Below are positions 50,369 to 63,147 of a stretch of DNA of 64,000 nucleotides, piece by piece. Source of the stretch: Neonectria sp. B-13 (Eukaryota > Ascomycota > Sordariomycetes > Hypocreales > Nectriaceae); assembly GCA_002682825.1 (NCBI GenBank), contig NOKP01000025.1:191746-255745 (forward strand). The letters are read 5' to 3'. A program made the position numbers and the translations under genes. Each line of letters begins with the position of its first letter. The first letter of the stretch is position 1. The notes beneath the pieces are model-generated. The model was given only the letters and a program-made list of their open reading frames with translations, made no database searches and was not told the DNA's origin.

Positions 50369-53300
50369 TGTTTGAATGAAAGTATCAAATAAGCCGATGC
50401 ATCTGTGTTTCCAGATTAAAAAAGAGTGTCAAAGCCCAGTCTATACGGTGTTGTCGAACGAGGTCCAATGATTGGACTGGAGCTGGTCAAGCTGGAGAGT
50501 TCTCACTATCGCAAGACGGGGAGAACGGGATTGTTAGGTCGTTTGACTGGCGCAGAGATTCGTCACCGAGCTGAGAGCAGTGATGGAGGATAAACGTAGA
50601 CGTGGAAAGAATGTAAAAGCCGCTATCACTTGGAACAAGCGAATGCAAGGGACTGTGGGAAGCTGAGCGAAGCTCAATGCAGGACGAAGCTGTCGAAGCT
50701 GGGGAGAAAAGAATGGATTTGGAAGTATCGAGACACCGGGAGACTGGGGGATTTATCTGTAGATATGTACTTTCGTGAAGGATGCCCCGCGAAGTTCCCG
50801 GGGCACCGACAGCTGGAGCAGTTTGGAGGTGTGGCTGATCTTCCGGGCACCCCAAATCGGATCCGGGGAATGGTGGACGAGTGGCCTATCCACGGCCGGC
50901 CCGTGAAGCCTGTCAAGATCTGGAAAACCTCGAAAAGTGCTCATGAGATGAGCATAGCGTGCTGGTCCCCGTCCGCCTTGAGCATGATGGAAGGACCGGG
51001 CCAAGCCTCCGTCTCCATTGGACCATCCTTGGCGTCGTCCTTTGGGATCTAGAGATCGGCGGAGCCTCCGAAACATAAACCCTGAACCCTGCTAGCTGTA
51101 GCACTAACCATGTGTGAGCAGGGTCCAGAACTCCGGATTGGGGGCGAGCACGAGCCGCACCTGGCACGTCTCGAACGACAGCTCTCTTTAGCAGTACCTC
51201 TGGCCGACCTTGAAGCTTCGGTTGCCTCTTCCTACCAGACGTTAAGACACTAATCTCGATTTTGTGCAATAAACTGGCCCCAGAGAATTCGGTGGCAGCA
51301 TAAGCAAAGCTTCACGCTGAAGCAAGACGACGAGCCTTCAATGTTATCGGCCTACTTCCGTGTTATGCTATTGTTGATTGATCGAGACAATGAGAACAAA
51401 CTAGACCCGCCACTTGCCAAGAACATCGCCATAATATATCTTAACCCAATGCGGGAGTTGCTTGGCCGCTGGGTCTGGTTCTAAAGGTCGAGGCCCCATC
51501 TGTAGACCCCACCGTGAAAAGAAGGGTATTGTATTGTTGCCGGCTTCATATGAGCCTGAATTATCGGGCAACCCATATGATGGTGCTCCCTTCGCAACCG
51601 TAGTCGCACCGGCTGAAAAAAACGAGCATACTTGGACTGCTAAGCCAATTAGAGGAGGAGATGGTCTTGGTGCTGGAAATATCATTAATGTTACTCCAGA
51701 TCCGGAAGCGCGTGCGGAGGTGTCCGTCCACGATTTGAGGCCCGTGGCGGTGGTGGCGGATCTGGAAAATGGATGGGTGTGAGAACAGGTATGCAATTTG
51801 TCGCCCATATGGCAACAGCTCGTCGGATGGGACACATCAACCATTTGGACCCGGAAGAAGCCTCGGATAGGCTGTAGAGGACGAGTGCCTTCGGTACGAC
51901 ACATTCCTATCCCTTAGTATTGCGGGATGATCTCTTCCATGTTTCCCGTCGACCACGTTTCGGATCAAAAGGCATTGACTTAGATGTAGGCTTCCCGAGA
52001 CATTGACCATCCTGTACTGAAATCCCGGTATCTCTCTGGGCCTAGGCCGCGCAGGCATCAGGGTTGAGCTTTAGCATGAAGGACCTAGGCCTAACCACCC
52101 TCTCATGGGATTCGTTGCTTCGGGACCCTGATATAGTTGATCAACGATAAGGCTTAGCTTGGAAACTTGAATGTTAACCGGCCATATGCTTTGTGTTTGG
52201 TATGGATTCGCAAGTATCAGAGGTCTTGGCAGAGCCGAGTCTATTGACAGAACAGATGAGTCGCATCATGAGAGCAAAACTGGTCTTCCAGAGGATTACA
52301 CCAGCATCAAATTGTCGTGATGGCAAGCATGTAAAGCCAGCATAGACGCTGTATGGGGTTGATGATTCTAGCTTAAACGCTGCATTCAGGGATGGCTTGC
52401 TATTGATCGTGGCAGACAGGCCCAGCCTGAAGGCTATGACGGTTGTCTCGTTGATTTATGTTGAGGTGAAGCTTCTATGAACGTCAAGTCGGGCGGAACG
52501 GGCAGGCTATCGTCGGCCGAGTCTTGGTGAGGCGGCCTGCGGTAGCTGCTGGGGCTGTGTTTGAGTTGACGATCTGGATGGCATGGATTTCTGATGTTTG
52601 TTTTGGACTCCAACCTAGAAAGGCTTTCATTTGTATCATGGGAGTCTGGATGATATTCATGGAGTCGCTGTGGCTCAAAGAGTAGGCTGATCGACGAGGG
52701 TGTTCGTCGAACAAGGGGTCGACCTAACATGGGGTGCGAAGTACGAGTGGTGTGCAGTTAAACAGCAGGCCATGAAACCTGGGAATTGAGACGCTGGAGG
52801 CTAGAGATGGGCGTGGGGGGAGTATCTTAGCTGCCATGACTCCTGTCACGATAGCTTCTGTTGCCGCTTTTGCGATGAGTATACCACAGATATCTGATCT
52901 AGCGATCCAAGCGGATTGCTCATACCGCTGTGAAATGGCGAGCTGGAGACTCGATGAGGATTCTATCAATCTCATTAGCCATGTCAATAGCCTTGAATGC
53001 CTCGAGATGCTACCTCAGAACAAGGATCCCGCTGGATTTGGGCGCCAGCAATGGCCGGCATGAGACCCAGGACGAGTGGGCTTGCTAGGGCATTGCTGGA
53101 TCGTCTCGTACAGTGATTTGTCATTCGATCATAGTTTGCGGAGAGATTCCATCAATCGGTTGTATCATTGCGGACTAGCCAGGGGAATATTGGCCATCTT
53201 GGGTCTGACGAGACTGCTTGGAATGGGCTCGAAACTCTGCTGAGGCGTCGAGACTCTTGGCCATTGCTAGCTGTTGGTAGCTACTCGGGACCGAGACTGT

Positions 53301-54121
53301 TCGGGGGTGTGGGGGAGATGGAGAGTGGAGAATGGAGAATGAAGATCGGAGATGAGGCGTTGGAATGGACTGGAATGAAGAAATCGAGAGCCAGCTTCCT
53401 GGCTGCCGAGCATGTTGGCCGCTTGTAGCTACAGTGCTGATTCATGGGGACGTGCACGGTATTGGCGGCCCTCGAGTCCGCTGAATGTGGATCTAACGTA
53501 GCAGGCGGTGCGGGCATACCGCATCGGAAACAGGATGGTTGCCGTGAACGGTGCGTACTGTGCAAGATTATTGCCCCTTCGCACTGTGCAACACTCATCC
53601 CGTCCCCGGCCAACACCGTTCGACTTGCTTCCGAAGGCATTCGTCTCATGGATTCTCCGGGGTTGTTTATCTTACACGCACTAGGTTCAGTCTAACTATG
53701 TTCGTACAGGTAGTTGAGCCTAAGGCTTGACATGATTTCCTTTTCAGTTGCTTCACCCTCTTCTTAAACTAAATTCGTTCTCAAGACTTGCTCTATTATA
53801 TCACATCCGCCACCATACACCGGCCAGCTTTGGAACAGCTATGTTATTCATATACCCCAGACAACCCATCTCAGCCCACTCTGTTATCATTGCCTCTATT
53901 AAGCCATACCTGATCTGTCAGGATCAAACTTAATCTTCCTTCTGGTAGGTCAGCCAAATGACCGAACAGTCTAACAACTAGCTTAGCGAGACGACTCCCT
54001 CTGGCCTGGTAAACTTACGAGCTACCACTTGGCCGTTCCTACTCCTGGTTCCCTTGATATCTACTCCATCCATTTTTCCACTTCTCGCTCTTTCTCCGTC
54101 ATCATCATACCCAACTTCAAC
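50369..54121. other. 3.75-kb gene-poor interval
   Basis: Between divergent genes. No frame has a recognised family. A 106-codon frame at 51462-51782 (+) has fairly protein-like composition and is listed separately. The last 400 bp before 54122 is C/T-rich and fits the GH16 promoter and leader. Confidence 0.5.
51462..51782 (+). other. Uncertain open frame, possible relic
   Basis: A 106-codon frame with non-repetitive, mixed composition (for example ELSGNPYDGAPFATVV and GGDGLGAGNIINVTPDP). It has no signal peptide, no family match that I recognise, and no flanking exons that extend it convincingly. A second frame continues just after it (ARRMGHINHLDPEEASD to a stop near 51878). It may be a decayed gene or chance. 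Confidence 0.2.
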
Positions 54122-55634
54122 ATGGGCAAGCGCGATTCATACCTGCCGAAGATGGAGGAGGGCTCTGGCTCGAGCGGCAACTCACCCAATCTCTCCCCTG
54201 TTGGTTCTCTCTCTCCCGTTGCAGAAGCTCTTGCGCGGCTGGAGAAGTCATCGAGAGATTCAGTAACTGTCCCCGACGGAGCCGTGATCTCTCAGATCGG
54301 CGTCATCCCTTTATCACGGCGAGCATCAAGCTTCGGATCACACAAGTCCAACACCACCGCCGCGACACGACCAAGCGTGCCAGCGCAAGCCTACTTCCAC
54401 TCAAGAAGAGTCAAGCCAGGCGAGATTGAAAAGCCCTGGCTCGACAAAGTTGACCCCAAGGAGAAATGGGTCACGATCCTACCCATCATGGCCATTGGTG
54501 TCGGCCTCATACTTTCTGGATTCCTCATCTGGGACGGGTTGAGAAGCGTTGTTCACCACAAATACTGCCCTGTCATGGACGAGACCTTCAGCTCCGATCT
54601 TGACCCCACCATCTGGACCAAGGAGGTTGAACTGGGCGGCTTCGGGTATGCCCTTGCACACTCTCACCATTCTCATTGACTTTGCTGACCCTCGCAGGAA
54701 CGGCGAATTCCAGGAGACTACAGGTGGAAGCGATAATGTTTATGTCGAAAACGGTCAACTTGTCATCAAAGCGACTCTTCAGGATGCAGACTTGATGGAG
54801 AAGAACAACGTCATCAACTTGCTCAAGGACGGCACCTGCACTTCCAAAAGCTTCAAGAACTGCGTGGCCGCGACCAACACCACCTCAGGAAACTCAAGCG
54901 TCGTGTCCCCAGCCAGGTCTGGTCGCATCAACACCAAGAAGGGTGCCAGCATCAAATACGGACGAGTCGAGGTGACTGCAAAACTCCCCGAAGGCGATTG
55001 GCTGTGGCCTGCCATCTGGATGTTGCCCGTCGACAACGCGTATGGCTCTTGGCCTCGTTCGGGAGAGATCGACATTGTCGAGTCTCGAGGAAACAACTAC
55101 ACCTACGCTCAGGGAGGAAACAATATCGTCTCCTCCGCTCTGCACTGGGGCCCCAACCCGGCCAACGATGCCTGGTACAAGACCAACAGGAAGCGTCAGG
55201 CCTTGCATACCACGTACAGCGCCGGTTTTAACACATTTGGTCTGGAGTGGTCTCAGAAGTACCTCTTCACTTTCATCAACAACCGTCTGCTCCAAATCAC
55301 CTACACCAACTTCAATAAACCCATGTGGGAGCGCGGCGGTTTTCCCGACGTGGAGACAAACGGCACCCGCCTTGTCGATCCTTGGACCGAGACGGGACAT
55401 AATAACGCGCCCTTCGACCAAGCTTTCTACCTGGTCCTCAACATCGCTGTTGGTGGTACCAACGGCTGGTTCGAGGACCTTAAGTCTGGCAAGCCGTGGG
55501 TGGACGACTCGCCAACGGCCAAGAAGGACTTTTGGGAGGCCCGCGATCAATGGTACCCAACCTGGAAGTCGCCGACGCTCGAGGTTTCTCGAGTCGTCAT
55601 GTTACAGCAATGCGACGGTAGCGAAGATCTGTAA
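54122..55634 (+). CDS. GH16 beta-glucanase, type II membrane protein
   Basis: Endo-beta-1,3(4)-glucanase-like hydrolase or transglycosylase, probably acting on wall glucan. Two exons, 54122-54645 and 54698-55634, give 486 aa. There is no signal peptide. A Ser-rich cytosolic tail of about 115 residues precedes one transmembrane helix (about 116-138, WVTILPIMAIGVGLILSGFL), so the catalytic domain faces outside. The GH16 active-site motif is E298-I-D-I-V-E303 in SGEIDIVESRGNN, preceded by GDWLWPAIWMLP and followed by LNIAVGGTNGWF. KCPVMDETFSSDLDPTIWTKEVE-like residues open the domain. The frame is open back to 54029, but the ATG at 54122 (context AACATGGGC) suits the tail better. Confidence 0.9.
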
Positions 55635-58600
55635 CAAATTGTCTGTACGGTAGTGATGCGTGTATTCGTCGCAAGCTGAGAGTAATCATAGACATGATAC
55701 ATGGAAGGGCAAACGGGTTAGAGACTAGGCATTATGGTCAGGGGTCTTATGAGAAGTGCCAGACTGCCATTGGATCGGCGGATATTTATTTTGTCCTTAA
55801 TCTTAACTTTCATATGTCAAAACCCTGTATCAGATTACCTTCTCGTGCGATGTGACCGCTGTAGAGTAGAGGTGGCTCACAGCCAGCTAGGCTATTCGAT
55901 GTCGATACGTTAAGTGGTCAGACTTCTCGCCGAACAAAGATTACGCGGTTATCGTCATCCAGCGTTATACTGCTTGCGCCACAGCCATGGACTGTGCAGC
56001 TCTTTTCTCCTCTGCATTCGCTTATTTCTATAGAGTTTTCATTACTTCCCATTTGGTTCCCATCCCACTGAGCGGCCATGATTATCCGGGGTGGCTGGTG
56101 AAGGTTTATAAGTGGATGACCGGTCGGGCGCAGTTCTTCCTACTGAAACCTCATCAGACATCTCCGTAGATAAACAATCAAGCATACACTTTTACCCGTC
56201 GTGCTTGGCCCTAGATTAGGCATCGCATGCTGTGAGGTAAGCTAGTGAAGGGTGTCCCGAAGCTGCCGGGTAAGTAGGAGCCAGACCGCGTAGATGGACG
56301 AGCTGATTGAAAGGTGCATAATCAAAGTGCTCAGGCCATTATAGTGAATAGTGTGGTAAACTTGGTTGTAAAACTGAAGATAAAGACGACTGTTATGACG
56401 AGTAGAAACATTATGCTGTTATTGGAACAATTGTTGCCTCTATTTTGCACGCAGAAAATGTCGTGTTTAGACAAGCCCACAGGAGCAACGAAGCGCAGTT
56501 TCGGGCACAGCTACATTTTGCTCTAGGTCGCTTTCCTCCATGTTAACAGCTTACAATATGCGAATCCGTAATCACTGCAAAGAAACCCAAAGTGAAGTTC
56601 TAACAGTTCAAAGCTCGCAATGAGCTCGCACTCGCTTGCATGAACTAAGGTGGCGGGCGTCGAGCTGGTCGTCGGCTGGAACCCGTTGTCTAAGTCCCCC
56701 GGCAGCGCCGATGGATCCCAAGCTAACGAATCCGCAGAGCCACGCGATCGTTGCCATGGTCCAGGGATTGGGATTCTTGAGCGGGGGTGTCGTGGCTTTT
56801 TCTTTAAAGAAGAAGCTAGACGACACAATAGCGGCTACTTACATCGGCTCGATGGCGTAACCTCGTCTAGATGTCCGCTATGGCATGCTAGGTGTGATAC
56901 TGGGCATCTGCCTGGTTGTCGAAAAAGCCGTTTGGGGGCCAGCTGTATATCAGGGAGCGACAGCAGTAGGTGTTGACTCAATTATTGTCTCAATTATGGC
57001 CATAGCAGCAAGTACAAATGCCGTGGTGGGGAGTTTATCAGTTCGTACGATGAGAGGAGACTGGGTCATCTAGTAAATGGTGTGGTTATTTATCAGTTTC
57101 CTCAATCACATTATCGCCAACAAACCCAATGTAGCGTATCGTTTAGGGTTGCACGTGTGTACTCGGTAGGCCCCAGAGGGACGATACGGCTATGCAGCTA
57201 AGATGTTGGCGAGTTGAAGAAAGAGAAGATCACCGAATGCACGAGTTCTTTAGCTCCAAGAGCCGACTGTTGCTGTTAGTACTGTGTTTTTGTGTTCAAT
57301 TCAGAGGCACGTCGGCGACCACTTACATCAAAAGTCTAAAAGAGGAGTTTTCGAGGGAAAGAGCAAGGTCAGGCCCGGATCGATAACAGTGAATGATTTG
57401 CAATTGCCAAGTTTCCTAACTGGGAACAGTGGGCAATGGCTCGGGGACTTGGCATCGCGCTTGTTCTTCCGGAAAGCTGAGTTGCCAGATGCTAGCGCGT
57501 GGGGAAGGGTCTGCAAATGATTGATTGATTGGACGGATGGATGGCCGCTTTAAGCACTCTAACCACTCCGTCTCTCCCACTTCCACGGCCACACCCAAAG
57601 AGGGCTTGGGCGTTTCCTCATTCAGAGGATGTAAGTTAGTGACTCGGGAATTAGAGGAAACCTTCTTTCAAAGCCCTTTGGCATGGCGTGAAAGCTTCTG
57701 GTTTAGGCAGTGGAGCGTCGTGCTGAGCGGTGGCTGTGAGAGGTGAGGGCCCTGGGTTAAGGAATGCGCCATCTCAGACGGCGACCGAGAAGGGGACGAT
57801 TGAATTTAGGTAGGTAAGCGATCATGAAGTTCGGGGTCGACTGGTGGATCAAGAGTAATCAATCGAGGTTTAGTAATGGTGTAATTCGATTGCATGCGAT
57901 GTGGTGTAGTGAGATGCAGAGAGGAAACTAGAGGTCGAGAGCCAGGTTGGTATGGATTGGGTTAATCGCGTCTTACTTAATCGTCGCCGGCAGAATATGT
58001 GGGCTTTCCCGGTGTACAGTGCTCGACACTTTCCTCCTCTCAGTCTCCAGGGGAGAAAGGAATGACGGAAGAAGGAAGAAAGGAAGGAAGGAAGAAAGGA
58101 AGAAAGGAAGCAAGAACGCCGAAACATTCCATTGGTTGCTTGTCTTTGTCTCACTACATGGTGCCTTCCACCTTTTAGTCTCAAGTCTTTGACCGGATTC
58201 ATGGGCCACACACCACCCAAGCTGTCAAAATGGAGGAAGGTTCCAATTCAACAATGGCACTTGCCCCCCATTTCGTCAGCCTGATCTCACTGCCTAAGGC
58301 AAGGTACGTCGAGGTTTCACCTCCACAGCCCAAGAATCAAGATCTAAATCAGATCCCCCTCTAGGCTCAACCCGGTAGGCATCATCTCCCCTTGGCAACA
58401 TCGACCCGTCTCTGGCGATCCTCTCTGTCAGCTGGAAGTCCCTTCCAACCGCAACTACACTATCGCGGCATTGGACCATGTGCCATCAGTCGCTTCTGTC
58501 TCTCTATGTGTTTCTCCCTTCCCAGTTCTCCATAATTCTGCCTATCACTGAGCGCGACATCACGACTCCCACTATTGCTGCCGTCACCATGAGACAGTCT

Positions 58601-59633
58601 AGCTAGCGCCGAGCTGTAGAGATCCGCGAGAGGCACATGAGAGCCAGCAAGGAAGCCCCGTCGGGTTTGAGCGCCATCTCCAGCCTCCAGCGCTCCAGTG
58701 CCTCCATTTCCAATAAGTCGACCGTCTCTCCAAGCCCTGATTCGTTCTTCAGGCTTCTCCTCACGCGCCTCAACTTGCCACGCCTACAGTTATCCCAGCA
58801 CTGTCCTTCTTGACTCCAAGCTGGCCCTTTCTATCTCATCCTCGTCAACATCCGGCTTCGTCTACTGCTCTTAGCTCACCCCCGCCGAGACAATCCCCCA
58901 CCCCTAGGGTCCAAAGAGTCTTAGCATATATTCCCTAGACGCCCCGTTCGCCTACCCCGGTGCTGTCAGACCCCGAGGGCGTCGCCGAATTCGTCCATCT
59001 TCACTCCCCCCTCTTCTCATTGTTCTCGTTCTCTGCACATCGCGGCTCATGCTGCTTCGGCTTGGTCCTGGTCCGGGGCCTATGTCGGGTTCTCGTCACG
59101 ATCCGATTCTTGCTGGCTTCCGCCGCCTCGTCTGTCCCCATCCGTGAACGTTTTCGTACTGCCTAGTCCCAGTGGCGTTGTAGCCTTGCGAGTGATCCTT
59201 CTTAACATCTTCAAACCCTCCTCTTCTCTCTTTTCTTCCCTCCAACCCTCCGGGTCACATCGTCTCAACTTGGTAGAACAGTTCTATTACTCCGAAAGAC
59301 TTTGTTGTCTCTTGTAAGTCACACTCCATCTTCCACTCCAACTTCCCTCCATTCCCTCGGCAACTATCCACAAAACCATCCACCTCCCTCCCAATGGCAC
59401 TGTTTCAGTCTTACCTCGGCCACTTATTCGGCGTCTCATCCCAACGATGTCATATACTGAGACCTGCACAGCTCCGGACCACAGTATATCGAATTCGCCA
59501 ATCCGACCTTGAGACACTCTTTGGGCTCTTCACTAGTTGGTCGAGCGACAGGACTGCGTCCTTGGATTTCCGTCCCGGGAGCAAGGTTGATACTACCTCA
59601 CGTTTCGCCTTTTAGTATTCCACAACCTTGAAA
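55635..59633. other. 4-kb interval with possible relic and long GT2 leader
   Basis: No functional gene recognised. 56711-57073 is listed as a possible broken gene. 58060-58110 is a GGAA/GAAA purine tract. From about 58550 to 59633 the sequence is C/T-rich and contains several short ATG frames, including ATGAGACAGTCTAGCTAG at 58590-58607, so it probably forms a long 5' leader of the GT2 gene. Confidence 0.5.
56711..57073 (+). pseudogene. Possible nonsense-interrupted membrane-protein relic
   Basis: One reading frame of 121 codons starts MDPKLTNPQSHAIVAMVQG and ends with RTMRGDWVI and TAG. It is interrupted by a single TAA at codon 50 (56858-56860). The frame holds three hydrophobic stretches (AIVAMVQGLGFLSGGVVAF, MLGVILGICLVVEKAVWG, SIIVSIMAIAASTNAVVG), as in a small multi-pass protein. 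No intron of workable size can remove the TAA. No family was recognised, so a chance frame is the main alternative. Confidence 0.35.
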
Positions 59634-62426
59634 ATGGGTATCCTCGAATACATTAAGGCGCCCTCTGCGGCCGAGGTGGAGGCCTCAGAGAACAAGCGGG
59701 CCAGCAAACGCCTGTCACGCATGTCGCGCATGTCGATGCCACCTCCGCCACTCTCGATAGAAGATGAGAAGAGGAGCTCAGGCGTCCCCAGCATCAGTGA
59801 TATTCGAGCATCCGTTGCTCAATTCGTCTCTGCGCCCCCTTCCATCTCAACAAAGTCAGGTGGCAACGGCGGAGTGATTGACGAGATTAAACATGAGGTT
59901 ATGGTCAATTACCTCTACCAGCAGCAGTGCTCCCAGCTCTGGGTTGGTGATGACTCCGGTGAGCTTGAAGGCGTCCTTCTTCGCAAGGTTCGCGGTCAAT
60001 ACATGGCTTGCCCCCCGCAGCTGGGCGTATCACCTTTTGCCATTGCCTGCGCCGCTCTCAACGTTCAGGTTAGACATACAGCTACGCTTTCCGTTGATCT
60101 TAAACTGACTCATATATAGTGCTCAATGACTGTCAACTCCCGAGTCATCAAGACCTTTCTCCAGTGGTCTCCCGATGCCGTTGATGTGCCTCTGAGGAAT
60201 GGTCTCCGCGTACAGATTCTTCCCAGCATCGCCGATATTCCCCGAGCTCGCAAGCATCAGTTCGCAGCCTTCATCGCGGATGTTGGTCTGCTCGTTGTCT
60301 GGGACGATGATGCCTTGAACCTCATCACCAGAGCCAAAGTCATCGAGAATGAACTTATGGAGCTAGTGTGGAACTCCGGCAACCCCGAGGATGATGAAGA
60401 GGGTGAAGGAGGTCCTCAGCGTGTTACTGAGTACGAGATTGATGAAGAGAGCGGTGAGATCAAGCCTGAGGCTCGACCAATCCACTTGCAAAACACCATC
60501 ATGGTTTCCCTCACTCTCATCCTCGTCATTGCTTCACTTGGTTCCGCCTGGAGGCAGCTGGCTGTCGAGGTTTCTGTCGACGGCAACTACTCTCGCCTCG
60601 CCCTCGTTTGTCTCGCGCCCATCCAGGTATTCTTTACCCTCTTCTTCGGTCAGGTTATCATCGGTTGCTTGGCACAGATATTCGGCCCTATCGTTCAGTT
60701 GACCATCAACTCTAAGTTCTACTCGGCGCGGCCTCCCCCAAGACTTCAGGGCACCGTATTGCCACACGTTACCATTCAGTGCCCTGTCTACAAAGAGGGT
60801 CTTACCGGTGTCATCTTGCCCACTGTCAGGTCTCTCAAGCAGGCTATGTCAACCTACGAGCTCCAGGGCGGTTCTGCCAACATGTTCATCAACGACGACG
60901 GTCTGCAGCTGATCCCAGAGGAAGAGCGTGACGCTCGCATCGACTTTTACGCCGACAACAGCATTGGTTGGGTTGCCCGGCCCAAGCACGGCGTGGACGG
61001 CTTTCAACGCAAGGGCAAGTTCAAGAAGGCGTCCAACATGAACTTTGGCCTCATGATCTCATGCAATGTTGAGGAGAAGTTGCTGCAGGTCAAGCGCACT
61101 CCTGACTGGAACCAGGCTGACGAGGCCCTTGCATACGAGCAGGCCCTCAAGGAGGTCCTCGAGGAGGATGGTCGTGCCTGGGCAGATGGCAACATCCGCG
61201 TTGGCGATTACATTGTTCTCATTGACTCTGACACCCGTGTCCCCGTCGACTGCCTCCTCGATGCTGTTTCTGAAATGGACCAGTCCCCCGATGTTGGTAT
61301 CATCCAGTTCTCTTCCGGTGTCATGCAGGTTGTCCACACCTATTTTGAGAACGGCGTCACCTTCTTCACGAACCTCATTTACTCTGCTATCCGTTACGCT
61401 GTGTCCAATGGCGATGTTGCTCCTTTTGTCGGCCACAACGCTATTCTTCGGTGGTCTGCTATCCAGCAGGTTTCCTACCAGGATGAGGACGGTTACGACA
61501 AGTTCTGGTCCGAGAGCCACGTATCTGAGGATTTCGACATGTCTCTTCGCCTGCAATGCAGTGGCTACATCATCCGCTTGGCGGCTTGGTCTGGTGATGG
61601 TTTCAAGGAGGGTGTGTCCCTTACTGTATATGACGAGCTGGCTCGTTGGGAGAAATACGCCTATGGCTGCAACGAGCTTCTTTTCAACCCAATCCGCACC
61701 TGGCTCTGGCGCGGTCCCTTCACTCCTCTCTTCCGTCGCTTCTTCTTTTCCAACATTCGCTTCACTTCTAAGGTCACCATCATTTCCTACATCGGCACTT
61801 ACTACGCTATTGGTGCTGCCTGGATCTTGACAGCTGCCAACTACTTCATCATGGGCTGGTTCAACGGTTACCTCGACAAGTACTACCTGGACTCGTGGCA
61901 GGTGTGGTTCTCCATCATCATTGTCTTCAACGGTCTCGGAAACATCGCCCTCGCTGTTATGCGGTACCGTGCCGGTGAGCGCAGCCTGCTCGGATCCCTG
62001 TTTGAGAACTTCAAGTGGACTTTCATGCTTGCCATCTTCCTCGGTGGCCTTTCGCTCCATGTTAGCCAGGCCATTTTGGCTCACATGTTTGAGATTGACA
62101 TGACTTGGGGTTCTACATCCAAGGAGGCTGAAGCTTCCAACTTCTTCATTGAGGTGCCCAAGGTCTTGAAGAAGGTAAGCGCTTTACTATTCGGGTACTA
62201 TTTTGTTCAGTTACATGTGCTAACTCATCCACTCTAGTTCAAAATCTCCATGACTTTGTCAATGATGTTTATTATCCTCATTATCATCCTCGCCACCGCG
62301 CCATTTATTCCTCACAGCTGGCGCATCACAGACTTCGTCGCCATCCTTCCCATGGCGACTGTCTCGGCCAGTCACTTCCTCCTCCCTTTGGCTCTCAACC
62401 CTGCTCTGATGACCTTTACCTTCTAA
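59634..62426 (+). CDS. GT2: Family 2 glycosyltransferase, multi-pass membrane, ZtGT2/FgGT2 type
   Basis: Processive-type GT2 enzyme of unknown polysaccharide product. Orthologues in Zymoseptoria and Fusarium are needed for hyphal growth on solid surfaces and for virulence. Three exons: 59634-60068, 60120-62174 and 62238-62426, giving 892 aa. Membrane helices lie near 280-345 and through the C-terminal third. The catalytic core has FINDDG (N403-D404-D405), IDSDTR (D514, D516), the acceptor-base region SEDFDM (E615-D616) and a RWEKYAYGCNE segment in place of the canonical QxxRW. NGVTFFTNLIYSAIRY and VGHNAILRW also match this family. The C-terminus ends SHFLLPLALNPALMTFTF. A leader of about 1 kb with small upstream ORFs precedes the ATG. 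Confidence 0.92.
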
Positions 62427-63147
62427 GAAGTTGAAGGCGGTTTAACTTGCGGAGGTTTTTTCTTTTGTCAGATTTGTGTTATTCTGGATACAGAAGGAAT
62501 ATATAAGCACTACTCATCTATAGACGGAGTGGGAGTTTTGGGGATAATTAGAGGCAGATCGGAAGGGTTCCATGTGTCTGTCGATATTGTTATCGAATAC
62601 GATTTAGAGTATTTTTTATTAGAAGGTTCATTAGGTTGGTTACAAGCCCGGGTCGCAATAGCTTTCAAACGAGATTTAGTTCGCGGTCTAGGTTGTATGT
62701 GTCGGGAAATTCCATGTGATGGATGTTAAGGCCGACAAGGATAGGCGGCGTACTACAAGCCCATTCACATCACTGTCAACATTGCAGGTGAGTGGAAAAG
62801 AAGATGAAGTAAGAATGAGAGTCATTCAAGCCTGTCTATACCAATTAACGCCTCTATGCCGCCCGTGCAGTCTAAATACCGTGCTCTGGTCTATCTACTT
62901 CTACGTGCGCATCCACAACGGTGCATGCTCTGAACGAAAGCAGTATCTCAGTATCGTGATCCATCAATTCCAGACGTGTTTAAGACGTCCAACATGATTG
63001 CGTGTCGTCCATGATGCGACAGAAACGTGCAAAATGCATCAAGACAAACCGATCCGCCCACGTACAAATCAAACCCTGAACAGACCAAGACCGAAAAAAA
63101 AACAAGAACAAATTCGACTAGCTTTTAGGGGTGGCTTTGCAACAGCC
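62427..63147. other. Convergent 3' regions of GT2 and NEW1
   Basis: About 720 bp, AT-rich at 62570-62640. No gene supported. Confidence 0.5.

Noticed and set aside
61059..62084. 341-codon frame antisense to GT2
   Set aside because: Falls entirely within the conserved GT2 catalytic and membrane region, so it is a shadow.
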